Shown here: positions 25,901 through 38,339 of the stretch, one piece after another
Layout: each line of letters starts with the position of its first letter
Position numbering within the stretch: position 1 is the stretch's first letter
Assembly: GCA_002205965.3 (NCBI GenBank)
Contig: NADL03000699.1
Location: 434,001-498,000, forward strand
DNA from: Kappaphycus alvarezii
Lineage: Eukaryota; Rhodophyta; Florideophyceae; Gigartinales; Solieriaceae
DNA length: 64,000 bases
Reading direction: 5' to 3'
The notes under the pieces: model-generated
Database searches by the model: none
Told to the model about the DNA's origin: nothing
The model's input: only the letters and a program-made list of their open reading frames with translations
Made by a program: the position numbers and the translations under genes

Positions 25901-26780
25901 GTAATATTACAGATAAGACATTTATATGGAGTTATTTTTTTTTTGGTTTATGTTGCTACTCGAGGTTTTCCTACTAATTTATCAGAGAAAATTGGACCAA
26001 TAACGTTTAACTAATATGGTAGTCGCTGTTTTAGTGTATTTCGCGAATTTAAAAATATCTCCGCAGAGAGTGTTATATTTACATGAAAAGCCACATCTGT
26101 TGGTTGGCCGGAGTAAAAATACAGTCATAAATCACCAGATAAATGCCTCCTCCGCTCATAGCCTTCAGCAGTTCAGTAGGCGTGTCTTTCTCCTCTCCTA
26201 GATTGTGCAACTTTCCCTTAGCGCCCTCTTCTTCACTGAAGGCTTAGTTTTAGGCCTTCCACAATTTATAGTTTAGCTTTTCAATCTCAACCTCTCCAAT
26301 TATCTTACCTTACCGACATATCAAACCCCTTTCTTCCGTCCGCAAGTCCTACAGTAAGCCCTTTTCACATCAAGACACCCATGAGAGCCCTCAAGCAGCC
26401 CCTCACGGGGCGGAAAGCTAACAAAATCCATCAACGTTATCCCAGAGCATCATATTACAAATTGGTTTACTTCAAGAACTAGAGTTCTTCTTTTTTTTTC
26501 AAAATTTTCATTTTTTGCATTTCTGAAAGCTTTGGATCCCGTATACAGCGCTGAATATTTTATTTTTAAATTATTCAATTTTTATTATGTTTTGAAAACT
26601 TTTTTGCTGGAGAATTTTCATATACTAGTTTTAGAAACTCAAAGGAACTCTGAAAATCTAAAAAATAAAGTTGCGCTCGATTTGGAGGGTACAGCTTGGA
26701 CTCTTCACGTCAACACATTAAGATCTTAGTATGAACGTTGAACACCTTGTATTTTCTGACATAATCAATAGCAAATCTAC
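10942..26780. other. AT-rich gene-poor region
   Basis: Across almost 16 kb I see no frame with a recognisable domain, apart from the RT scrap at about 12.8-13.0 kb. The longest frame is 123 codons (21921-22292, plus strand). It has no motif, and I doubt it. Base composition is clearly more AT-rich than the host gene block beyond 52 kb. There are no obvious tandem satellites, tRNAs or rRNA. It may be old degraded element DNA or structural heterochromatin. Confidence 0.5.
12780..13015 (+). mobile_element. LINE reverse-transcriptase fragment
   Basis: The plus-strand frame contains PTSMLLLSLKIQPLIRRVAD and then NHWYADDGTIIGSLDGL. The same block in the fuller copy near 47 kb is PASMLMFSLVIHPLAREISD and HRWYADDCTLVGNHTEL. 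The YADD catalytic box is intact, but the frame runs out soon after and nothing upstream of motif B is recognisable. It is an isolated shard of the same LINE family as the other copies here, in plus orientation. Confidence 0.65.
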
Positions 26781-26784
26781 AGTT

Positions 26785-28700
26785 GCGCTCAAGGGTGATT
26801 CCCACTGCCTTGATAAAAAGGGCATCTTCGACCCTGAAGATGGTACTTGAGCTGGTGAAAGCACTCCCAGAACGCTGTCGGACTGCTCGGCTCACGATTA
26901 TCCTCTGTCAAGAAATGATTCTGCAGTCGCCCAAAAGCAATATGACTGGCTACTTGATCTATGCAAATGTCAGAAGTTTTGCAAAAACGCTTTGCGAGAT
27001 ATTTCGCACTTCTCCTGCAATCTTACTGAGGTTCAAAGTATTCAATTCGTTCGCACTATGTCTTTCGGTCTCGCGGCTTCTTCAGAATCTGTCGATGAAT
27101 GCTTTCGCGACCCTGATACAGCCGCTCGCAGAAAAAGGCGAAGAGATTCTACTGATACAAATGGAAGATCTACAATTTCATATGCAATAAAGGGGAAAAG
27201 GCTTTGTCGTCCAGCTTTTGCTGCCGCTGTACAGCTTTCTGAGAAGACAGTACAACTTAATGCTCACTGGGTCGCGAATTGAATCCTTCCTGACGCTTAT
27301 AGTACAAGACATAATGAACCTCGAAATGGGAACCATGGCTTTCAGAAGATCATTGTTGGAGCATTTCTGAAATCCTTTGCATCTTTACACCGCTCAGATT
27401 ATCCTAAAGGACGTTGTTTGCAACCATAATCACCATTGCGGCTTCTTCCGAGTATCTATACGCGCATGAAGGTCAGCGTACAATGAGAAAATATCACGTC
27501 CGGTTTTTTATCTGCCCATTCTACGTATAGCAAGCCAAAAGGTCCAATTTTCCCATAAATTCTTCATAAGATACTAGAATTCTTAAACGCCTACACTTCG
27601 CATTGTCAAGAGCGGTATTGACTTCTGTGACACTTGCACTACGTTGAAAATACAATTGCTTCTCTGCCTGAAACAGACCCTCTTTTTATTAGCTCCGAGT
27701 CTTTTTACAGCAGAACAGAGAGAAGGCAACATCCTATTTTAGGCATTACAGAAAACTTCAACAACATGCTGAATTGAATCCTGATAATGGAACTGTAAAA
27801 GTATTTTCGATTTTGCGGAGAAGGTGTTACTACCGAAACTGCAGGAACAGGCCGGGTAGTTGCACTTTACTACAGGGCTAAAGATGGACCTGTTTGGTGT
27901 TTCATGAAGCAATATAGCTAGTGATTACCTGTTTGGACTTTCGGAGGGATACTAGCCGAACGAAACGACCACAAATGCGGTTCCTTCCATGTTACATTAC
28001 GTTTTAATTCTCCTCAAAACGGATGGCATTCCAACATCGCGATTCCACAAGCTTAAGTTGCATGCGGACAACTGTATTGGGCAAAATAACAATCGATACA
28101 TATTGTGGTACTTTGCGTAGAGGGTAATTGTAGCACTGGAAGACAAAATTGAGCTCTACTTTCTCATTGCTAAACACACCAAGAAGGTATACTATAGCGG
28201 CTTTGGCCATCTAAGAAGAAAATTCCGTGCTAATAACGCATATTGCCCGCAAGATATGATGAACATAATTGAAGAGACTCTGCGTTTACTACTAGTATCA
28301 TAGCGACAGAGGTTCAATGGTATAGCTGGAAATAGTACTTTGACTCATTCTTTACGGTTCCTAATAGACTCACGATTTCCGAACAGCAAGTTTTTCCGTT
28401 TAGTCATCCGCATAATGGTGTTGTAAAGTTCAAGCTGCTTTCGTCGTCGTCGCAGTCAAAAGAGACGCTTATTTTATTGAAGAGTAGAGTGGTCCTCACA
28501 TTTATTCAAGAATCATGGAGAGAGGTGAGCTTTCCAGTAATTACAAATGATATGGAAGTCGTTAAATGAGATATTATCCCCTAGTGAAGGCACTCTCAAG
28601 CAGTATGTACAATCAAACGTGTTGGACAGATACTATCCCAACAACCTCGAGATGCATAAGCTTTACTTTGAGTCTGGACGTGAAGACTCCAATAGTCGTC
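26785..28700 (+). pseudogene. Decayed Cys-rich / DUF7869-type transposase-like gene
   Basis: Plus-strand pieces follow the order I know for this widespread element-borne family. They are a Cys cluster (LCKCQKFCKNALRDISHF, about 26965-27015), a basic RRKRRRD stretch, ISYAIKGKRLCRPAFAAAVQ with SEKTVQ (about 27170-27250), PLRLLPSIYTRMKVS (about 27440) and the hallmark LHADNCIGQNNNRYILWYFA (about 28055-28115). The last continues as LYFLIAKHTKK, the usual SFLIVGHTKF block. The C-terminal end is recognisable near 28590-28690. The Asp of HADN is probably catalytic (inference). The gene is interrupted by many stops and frameshifts: an in-frame TGA near 26842, frame changes after 27282, and a TAG inside the HADN block at about 28118. 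The 5' boundary and any terminal repeats were not found. Confidence 0.7.
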
Positions 28701-31700
28701 CTTCCATATCACCAGTTTAGGTTCTCACGGAATTTTTCATAATTTTGGCTCTAGCAGCGCAATAAACAAACTATAAATGCTATCGTGAATGTCTTATTCC
28801 AGTGCGTAACTTTGGTGTACATGTCTTTTTGGTTATTTTGGTTATTTTTGCCATGACTTTCATCTGCAAAAGAGGACGGAAGGAAGTCCAGTTTCTGGAC
28901 ATTAACCAAATTCTTTAAGTTTATACTTTTGTCGTCAAGTATGAATAACGTAGTACCTTCAGATGTCTCGCCCTTAATTTGCGATTCTGTAATGCTCAAA
29001 TAGTAGGAACAGTACTCTGAGCATATTTTAGCAGTGAAAATTAGACTAAGTGCTTCGTGCAGGTGTTTCTGTATTGTCAAAACGGTGTATTAGTCTAGAT
29101 TTATCTGGAAGGCATGATACGGCTCTAGCGATGCATTGCAAACTTTAACACGTGTGGTTTTCGTCTGCCAAGTGTAGGTTGATGGTGAGATCCATCCGAT
29201 GAACAATCGTGCTAGCTCAAATGCATCGCTGAAATTCGGGGACTCTAGAACAGTTCCAGAAGATCATCAGAACAGATGGATTGTGTAGAAAGTCTATATA
29301 AGGGGCATTAATTAGTCCCCTTTTCAAAGAAAAGAAGTTAGCGGGTTGCAAAGTTTTAATTCTCTCTACCTGCAGAGAGGCCAGAGGTGGGATAATTATA
29401 GAGTGTTTGTGACGTCGTGAATCATTGAGACAGAGTGCAGAGCCAAGGAGCTACTTGGTGTGGCTGAGAGTACGTATGAGAGCAGTTGCTCATAATGAAG
29501 CTTATTTGGACACGCGAAAGTGACAAAAGCGTTCGGGTATGATCTGTGCGGATATTCTAAGGATTCGAAACCTTGAGACTATGTTCTGCGTTTACTAAAT
29601 CCCATACAGTAAATGGTTTTTATTTCATTGATTAAGGGTTGGTAATATCAGAGAACTATACGAGGGACGTGCAGTTAGTCTGGTAGCTAATTTTCTGGAA
29701 ATTTTCATTAACAGATTTACACTTACAGTTATAATATAAATGAGAGGTCAATGTCAGGCGCGTGCGATAATATGCGAGCAACTATCATCGTTGCAACAAC
29801 GGTTCAGATTGTTACGCCGACGAAGGATGGGGATGCGCATTGTATAGTTTTCGGAACGGAAGGGAGATCTTTGAGGATAAAGAAGGCATGGACGAGGAGT
29901 AATGGATGATTGGGAGCGTAAGATATAGAGATGATGTTGATGGTGACGTGGCTTATCCGTGGTCGGATCGCGCTCTGTGCAGCTGGTTCTATGCACAAGC
30001 GCAGAAGGCCCGTAATGCTGCTATCAGTTTTCAATTTTAGAACGTAGAAATAACAAAATCAATAGAATGACTTATTGAAAAGGTTAAAATTTTACAGAAA
30101 ATTATGACCTTCACCCTTCAGCAAATCTACATAATAACACCGTCCCTTACCCAAAATGTAGCCCGGATACAGCATTTCGGTGAGGTTTTCGAGCTCAGTA
30201 GCAGATCACGTACCCCTCTTCTCGTCCACTTCTACCAAGCTATATGTAATTATGACCTCGCCTTCACATCTCTCCACATAAACCGTAATGTCAATATAGG
30301 TACGCTAAGGCTATCTGAATCTGCACATCCACCACTTAAGCCAGCATGGCAGAATCCAATCGGAAAGCTACAGGGTCGACTTGAGGTAAGGCTCCACTCC
30401 AGGATGACTTCCGCAAAGCAGCCAACGAGACTGCGGGAAGTTTTGCGCATTGCTTGGATATAAGAAGGAAAAAAGGCGAGTCCTTTCTCTGGAGGTATTT
30501 GCATCCGAGAGTTACTGTCACTTAATTTCGCTTAGTAGACCTATAATTGATTCTGTCCAGTATGTGCCGTAAATATGTGTTACTTGGCAAATGTCTTTTC
30601 TTAGTCAAATAATTCATGCTTGGCATATCCCTTTTTCTTTTTATTACGTGAATGACGTACTTAAAACAAGTAACAGTATAAATAGCATACAGATTGATAT
30701 TCAACTACTAATAAAGTTCAAAAAATACAAAGAAGCATGAAAATGTAAGAAACATGCAAAATATGACTACAATTAGCAATGCAATCTCTCTACGGGAAGT
30801 AATTTTTTGAAGTGTATCGGAAGTATGGTATACAGAATAATTCTACTCGCGTATATTGTCCGAGTAAAGTGACGACACCATAGGAATTCAACTAGTGCCG
30901 AAAGTGAGAAGCTTTACTTACACGTCAGGACCCGAAAAAGCGTGGCTGAAATGCTAACTACTTCGCAGAAACAGTCAGAGCCTCTCTATGAGCGACCAAG
31001 ACCCACTCCCACTTCGAAAGGTGTTTCACGGCTTTTTTGATTGTGAAAGTACAATTTCCTATAGTTTGAGGACAATTCTACTGTGCCTAAATAGACTTTC
31101 ACGACGTACTTTACGGAGCAAGAATATTTCATGGCTTGGAAGAGGTTTAAATTTTTGTCCCGAGTTGGATAACTAGGGACAATTATGAACATCGCCCGAA
31201 GAATTAGAATGGATTCTACTGATGATCACATGCAGTTAAAGAATGGCCACAGGCGACGTGTGAGGAGTATCGTATCGGACGGATCATTACATTTACTCGA
31301 GTGGCCTGCACTAAACATCCTATTCCCGCTGTGATTATCACAGTATCTTATAAAAAGCTCAAACCCAGTTTATTCGTCCCAATTTCCCCAAAAGTGTTTC
31401 CTTTCTGCATTATCATGAACTTTTTTGGAATTCGGTCTTGACACACCGACACTTTTGCTAAAACCATTTCAAAGTATTCCCAGATGACTTGATAAATTGT
31501 CGATAGCATAATGCATTTTCTCTGTAGACTAGAACTTGTCGCTGCCCATGTCCATAAATATAACACTATTGAGAGCTATTTGCAGCATGTGGGTTGATGT
31601 CGTGCTTAAGGACTTGAATTTTGCAGGGATTCTGGCTGTGTTGGACATCGAGCAGTTTTTTTTCCTGCCATATTTTTTTATTCAGAAGATTTGGCGCAAA

Positions 31701-31950
31701 AAGCTATTTGGGCGCCCAAACAGCTCTTTCCGATAATTCAATACGGCTGGAAACAAAGGAAGAGGGGAAAATAAGGGAGAGTCTAGCAGTACCAATAAGT
31801 GAACAATTGCTCTGGAATGTAGGACGCTAGGCTGCGGGTAGTTTTTGGAGCAGGGGTAGCAGTTACAACATTAGGAACAGAAAGCGCACAATATTGTGAG
31901 GTGCTTCACACTTTGACTTATAGTGGCATTGATTTTGCTTACAAAATATT
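28700..31950. other. No gene recognised
   Basis: Frames of up to 119 codons exist (30104-30463 plus; 28751-29080 minus) but show no family features. At 29297-29325 the sequence TATATAAGGGGCATTAATTAGTCCCC combines a TATA-like box with an AAGGGG/CCCCTT inverted repeat, as in a promoter or the inside of a solo LTR. No partner copy was found in the window. Confidence 0.35.
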
Positions 31951-31954
31951 TTGT

Positions 31955-32200
31955 TTGGCCCCCGATCCAGTTCTGCCGAATATCGGAAGCAACCTGGTTG
32001 CATAGCGAAAGTCACGTTAGCTATTAATTGGTCAAAACGCCAGTTCGGAAGCACCTGAACGCACACACGTTGTGTTATTGAAATTAATGCATGGACCTAC
32101 TGTGGTTTCATTTTAGACAAAAAAACATAATAAAAGCAGTAATAGGAAAGCGGGCTCGCTTCCCGACACTCAACGAAGAGGAACATCCATTTTTTCTGCA
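31955..32200 (+). repeat. Diverged direct repeat, left copy
   Basis: About 240 bp are clearly related to 37318-37560. Shared landmarks are AACCTGGTTGCAT, TCAAAACGCCAG, TCGGAAGCACCTG, AATTAATGCATG and CCGACACTCAAC in the same order. The copies lie about 5.4 kb apart and flank the copia relic. They could be internal pieces of its old LTRs or a separate repeat family. Confidence 0.6.
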
Positions 32201-32670
32201 CAATTTTTCTTCTGCCCCCTCAAATCCGTGCATGGTAGCATCGCTGAGTTTTCATCCCCCACCTACCAGATCTAGCCCCACATCCTTCCATCTCGCTTGT
32301 CAGTTTCTCTTCTTTCCTGTGCTTATACTCTGCACTATCATAAAACTCTTGTCTTGTGACATGCAGATTGTTGCAGCCAGGTTACGGGACAAAGACACAG
32401 TACGCAGGAGTGGTCGCATACCTCTGCTTTCCAACCGCTTCGCTTGCCTGTTGGCTGTCTTTGATTGTTACTGGAATACCGCCTACTCCATTTTGTGGCT
32501 AGATTGACCCGTATCCTGGAGCCCAGAGAGCGCTGAAGCCAGCTACAGGCGCGGGTCAGGAGCAGGGCGAGGGACTCCCTCGCTCTAAAATAGTCGGTTG
32601 TCTGCGGTCTTTGGAAACTGTTGCTGTAGTTTGGATCGGTACAGAAGAATGCACCCAGAGTGTCTAACCG

Positions 32671-32815
32671 GAGGTCTAAGTCCGAACTTTGCACCGGAAG
32701 CATCTCACTTGGGCTGAGTCCAACCTCTGCACAAGGAGCATCTTACCTGTGGTATGAGGTCCGACCTTCTCACCCGAAAAATATTCAGGGGCAAAGAATC
32801 CGACCCTACCTAGGC
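32671..32815 (+). repeat. Degenerate tandem repeat, unit about 40 bp
   Basis: Three and a half diverged units are visible, each built as gtccgaac-ctttgcac-cggaagcatctcac or variants (agtccaacctctgcacaagg, ggtccgaccttctcaccc, aatccgaccctacc). It lies between the left flanking repeat and the copia relic. Function unknown. Confidence 0.5.
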
Positions 32816-33189
32816 TTTTCTAGTCAATCAGAGATGTTGAAGAAGTTTTATTGTTTCTCAAGTAGAGAAGACCGTTTACCAGGGGCTTTCTCTCTTTCAA
32901 TTCTCTTGCACCGTGCGTAGACATGGCGGTGATGACAAGGACTTACTGAACAAAATTACCAAGCTCAAAGTCCCCGCTGATAGTAGCCATTGGTGCTAAA
33001 AGATGTAGGCCTACCTACAAATGTCCGACCCACTCCTCGTCGGGGACTCAGGCGAAATCTGACGAATAAAGTCGCGTAAAGCGATGCCCTGGAGACATGG
33101 ACCCTGAAGAACGCTATCGGAAAGGGTAAAATCGTGCTTTTTCTTGAAGATGCTGTAGCATCAAAGACAACAATTTTAGACCACGATGA

Positions 33190-36100
33190 TTAAAAATGAC
33201 CGCCGAGTTGTGGAGCGAGTTGGAAAGGATTTTCACTCAAGTGATCCAGAATCTCAAACAGAAACTGGACTCCTTGATTTTCAAGGAAGGCGGAAACTTC
33301 GAAATGCATGTAGTCTTCTTTCTGTCCATCGGCGGGAAACTCGCGAAGTACGATACGGAGATATCCGAACCCGAGAAAACCTCTGAAATGTTGCGATCTC
33401 TCCCTCCTTCCTTTGCTCTGCTGGCTATAGTTTCATGCCTTCATGAGCTTAGCTTCGAGAAGGTGGTAAAAGTCGATCAAGCGGAGCTCTCCCGACGATC
33501 CAACCTCCACAATCCACAATCCCAGTACAAATAATGTCAAGATCTAAAGGCAAACACTGTCGACGCAAGAGGACGCGGGAACCAATGACATGTAATAGGT
33601 AATAGCCGTCGCTGTCATCGAGGCGGTCGCAATCGTGCCAGTGACTCAGCTCGTCGACGTTTTATCGACAAACAGACTTTTCATTTCTGCGACAGGAGCA
33701 GAGAATTCATCAGAGAGTGCTGGGGCCAACTTACGGCCCACCAGCGGCTTCAGTTGTCATTTGAGAAGCCTAGTCACACGGAAAGTAAATGAACGAACTC
33801 CACAATTTCTCGCCCCGCACCGAGCAGAGCTCCTCCTCCACCGCGAAACCTCAAATGCGGGGGTAGTACTTGTGGCTTGAATGGGTCCCCGCCGAGCTTT
33901 AGAAACCTCCAAATTCAAGCCCGTCACATTGTTCGATTCAACAACACTCATAGCAGCGAGGGAAACGAACCACAAGGCTTCATGGACGAGGTGAACGAAG
34001 TAAATTTCTGCAGCAAGGTTGCTACTCTCTCCAACAAAAATTTATCCACCATCTGCGTCGATTCTGGTCCAACCTATCGTTTCTTCTACTCGCGGAAACC
34101 CTTCATCAAGTACTCTCGAATTCCCAGTCGAGATTTTGAAGCCGCTTCAGGATTATCAAAACTCTTCGGCAAGGAAGAATTACGGATAACAGTACGTAGA
34201 GGGATTGCCCTAGAGGATTTTTGCGCTTCTTACTTCCCTTTCACCCGCCTTGACATCTCCGGTCCCATAACGCCAACTATCGCTGACACTAGGTACACAC
34301 TCAGCACCCTTGATGATTACACCGCCAAATACCATGTCTTCATGCTAAAGGAAAAGTATGAAACATTCCAGAAACTGGAATGGTATCGCAATCGTTCCGA
34401 AACCGAGTTCAATGTTCAACTTAGGCTACTGGACATCATGCTTGATCGAGCCGTGGAAAACAGGGTTGAAAAAGTGCAATAATTTGCCCACCGCCATAGC
34501 ATTGGGTTGAATTATTCTCCATCTCATGCATCCAAAAGCAATTTGTCCGCATAACGTCTAATCCAAGAGACGCGGAATCGCGTTCGCGTCCTGATCATGT
34601 CAAGTGAACTCACCAAAGCAATAAATCATTCTAATTGGCTCCGAAATTGCGCACCTTCTGATTTAATTATTGGCTAAATATCCATTCTTCTGTAGAGCCC
34701 ACAACCAGTATCATCTTTCCGAACGTCCCTGAGTTTGGACAACAAGGTTATGCTTCTGTTTATCTCTGGAAAACTACTTTTCAAAAGAAACTTCTTCGCA
34801 CGGTCCTCGACCACTTCGTTGGTACGGAAAGCGACCTATCCCTGTTTCGAGTCTTTTCTCCCTCGGTGGATAGAATCATCACCATTTGCGCCAATAAATT
34901 CAATTCCATAACGTCTGCAGATTACCAAATCCCTCGTTGCTCATGGACAGCATCTTAAGGCAAATGGAGCTCGAAGAGTTCAATGGAAGTCAACTGCAAG
35001 AACCAAGTCTCAACAACGATACTAAACAGGAACGTCTAATGTCCGTCCTCACTGTCGCTAACATCATAGAACCCTATTTTATCGTTCCAAAGAAAGCAAT
35101 GGTAGATCCTTGCTCACCACTGTCCTTCAGGCAAGCTTGTTAGGACCCCGACTGTTCAGCGTAAGTAGAAGGGGAGTTTAATGCTCTTTTCGAGCGCCGT
35201 ACTTGGAACCTCGTCCCGCGCACTAAAGATATGCAAGCAGTCCCGTACCTTCTGAGCTTCCGTCTGAGGCCGCAAGCAGACGTATCCTTCTTCAACAAGG
35301 CCCGGTGCGCCGTTCGCCAAGACGAACAAAATCCTTATTTGGACTTCGATCTGTAGAATACATATGCCCTAGTCTCCACTCATGAAACGTTGCGCATTTT
35401 AATCGCCTTCGCTGCCGGCCACAGTATGCAATAGGAAGGAGCTGATGTTTCCAATGCATATCTCTACGGGAAAATGGACGTTCCGATTCTTATGTAAAAG
35501 CAAAAGGACTCTTTCTGCGTCCTCTAAATCCAGGGCATGTTGCAGAGCTGTTGCTTTCAATGAATGGGGCTCCCAGGCCAGCGAAACTTGGGGTTCCCGT
35601 TTAGATAACTTCCTTCTCTCCTGGGTTTTCTCCACCTCCCGGTACAACGCACGATTTTTTTACTTCTATCAGGAACGCAAGTTATTTATCCTCATCGCTT
35701 TTGTCGTCGGCGATCTAACTTTGGCTTCTAATAGCAGCTCGCTGATGGCTTTGTTCAAACACAAATTCTCTTCTCGCTTCGATGTCAAACTTTTCGGTGC
35801 GCTTCGCTCTCTCATCGATTGGCACATATCTCGAGTCCTCGACTTCATCAAGTTCTATCAGACACAGTACGCAATCCAACTCTTGGAAACCTACGGCCTT
35901 CATCAAGCGAAAGCTTTCCTATACCACTCCCTTTGAACGCCGATCTCCTTCCCGCTTATGCGGACGAGTTTAGTCTTCCTCTTTTTTCACATGCTCAGTA
36001 CCGCTCGATCATCGGCGGATTATTTTATCTTGCCTTCCGCACACGCCATGACTTATCTTTTCATGTCTCCGCCCTCGCTCGTCACCTCCACCACGAGAGC

Positions 36101-36640
36101 ATGCCACGATTCTTACCTCAAACGTCTCATGCGTTTCCTCACCGGTACTACAGATTACGTACTTTACTTCAAGGGAAGCTTCAGCCTTGACCCCTCCTCT
36201 ATTGTCGCGTTCTTCGACGCCGACTTGGTGGGTTGGAAGTAAACCAAACGTTCAACCAATTGCTTCGTGGTCGCCATCAACACCGCTTCAGTATTTTGGA
36301 AAAGCAAACGTCAATCCGTGCTCGCATTGCCGTAAGTAGAATTGGAATACGTAGTTCTTTCATCTCGTGCCGAAGAGGTTTCTCGGATCTGCAAGCTTTT
36401 TTAGTAAATATTTCACGCAGAGCATTGGGATTCAAATGCTTTGTTTCAACCCACAGAAGTGCAGATGGAAAGTTCCGCAGCACAATCCCTGTCAATGCGG
36501 ATGTGGATATCGGCCAGGAACAAGCATATCGACTTGAAGATCCACCACGGTCGAGAATTAGTCTCATCCAAGTTCATAAGTTTACATCATATTGCGTCCG
36601 CGAACAGCATGAAGATATGCTAATGAAAATAATCCTTGTT
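33190..36640 (+). mobile_element. Old Ty1/copia-type retroelement relic
   Basis: The parts run in copia order on the plus strand: a gag-like stretch (about 33196-33530), a protease-like stretch with a CVDSGPT box (about 34050), an integrase-like stretch with TRLDISGPITPTIADTRY (about 34250-34340), reverse transcriptase with ERKLFILIAF, LASNSSSLMALFKHKFSSRF and YRSIIGGLFYLAF (about 35670-36050) and RNase H (about 36240-36620). Integrase before RT defines copia rather than gypsy. It is heavily broken, with well over ten breaks, and its LTRs are no longer clear, so it is old. The diverged repeats at 31955-32200 and 37318-37560 may be what is left of the LTRs. Confidence 0.75.
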
Positions 36641-37317
36641 TCAATCCTTCTTTCTTTTTTTTTTTCTTCTTGGCCCCGATGGCCCTTTTGCTAATTCTTT
36701 GTGTTTATCCCTTTCTTGTTTGAAAATCGGCTGCAGGTTTGATTGAACCCAGTTAGTTACTGGCTAGAGATATAGTAGATATACCTTCTCCTATTTTGCT
36801 CCATAGTGTTTTCTTGTACGTAGTTTAACAGTGTCTGCAATTGCATTGATTTTTTGTTTAACTTTCGGTTATAATCTAGATAATATTGTTTGCATGACTG
36901 TTTAGTCATATGCAGTGCTCATGTTTATTTGTTTATCGGATTGTTGGTTCTATTTGTTGTGCATATCTCTAATTATACTGTTGTTTCTCTACTTATTATT
37001 ATCGCCCATACTTCAATGATAGTACGGTAAAGGTTTCCTGTCTCTTCCATTACAGGAAATAAATGAAGGAGCCTCCTGTTCAGCCATCCTTCTCGAAAAT
37101 TTGCATTTGTTCTGTTCGTGGCTTTTCTGGAACTCTCTTCCCCGTGTGGCCTTTTTGGTTCGTTCTCTTCAAGAGACCACAGCTAGCTGTTGTGCTACGG
37201 CATCTATTGCTGTCGCTCCAATCCGCTGATGTTGCTCAGCGAAGCACAGGAAGAAAGTGACTACGCCTGTATTTTTGATGGGGAAGTTTCGTATATGGCA
37301 GAATGTTTTCGAGGGAC

Positions 37318-37560
37318 GGTGCCAGACGTGGAAAGTAACCTGGTTGCATGGAGAAAGTCAAGTCAGCCATTGATTGATCAAAACGCCAGCTCGGAAGCAC
37401 CTGGGCGCACCCACATTTTTTAATTAAAATTAATGCATGACCCTACTCTATGTTTCATTTGTACAGAAACCAAACATGATGGAAGGAGTAGTCGGAGAGC
37501 TGGCCCGATCTCCGACACTCAACAGAGAGAAGGCACCCAAATTTCCTGAATCATCTTCCT
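37318..37560 (+). repeat. Diverged direct repeat, right copy
   Basis: This is the partner of 31955-32200, with the same landmarks in the same order and orientation. Similarity fades beyond about 37560 and before about 37310. Confidence 0.6.
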
Positions 37561-38339
37561 TTCCCCCAAAAAACACTATAAGGTTAAATGCCGCTGGTTC
37601 GGGACCAAGAAAAGGCTTTTTTGGCTCCGATTCAACAGCATTTGGCTTTTTCGAGGCCAATGATTGGCTCAGTCCCTTTTCTCAATGGGGACGTCTTTCC
37701 AGTGTCAACAGAAACAAACCCCGTCGACCATGCGAGTGGAGACCCTCGTATTGCTTACAAATACCATATCAGGGGCGCTTTATAACTTCTTGAAATTATG
37801 AAAATTTTAAAAAGAGAAACGTTATTTCATACCTTTTTCAGTATTTCAATTATCGATTCCTTTTTATAAGTCCATGAGTTAAATGAAAGAGAAACGATGG
37901 AAAACGCCAACAGGCCAACATAATTTCATGAGACAGTTCCACACATCCCCTTGGAATCACGAGAGTATTCCTATCTTCCTACCACATTATCCATGGTGCA
38001 CAGCAATAATCTGGCAAACAATGACACTACCGTCAGCCAACCTCTACTTTTTCAATGTTCAATCCCCAGCAAAGCGAAACCGCTCGCACTAGTTTTGGAA
38101 TCGTCGACTTTCAAAGCGAGGGAATATCACAAAACTCAAACGCGTAATTTCTATAGGCACTGTGGTCCTTTTTTCTACTCTAGCCGATGCGACCATGGGC
38201 ACCGTGCATGGGAGGAGACACAGATTCGTTCGATACCATGAGATATTTGACTTCGAGAAGCATGTCTAGTCCATAGGCGAGGGCTATTTTCAGCGCTTGT
38301 ACTGTATTACAAAGTGCTAGTTTAGGGTTCTGTGTCAAG

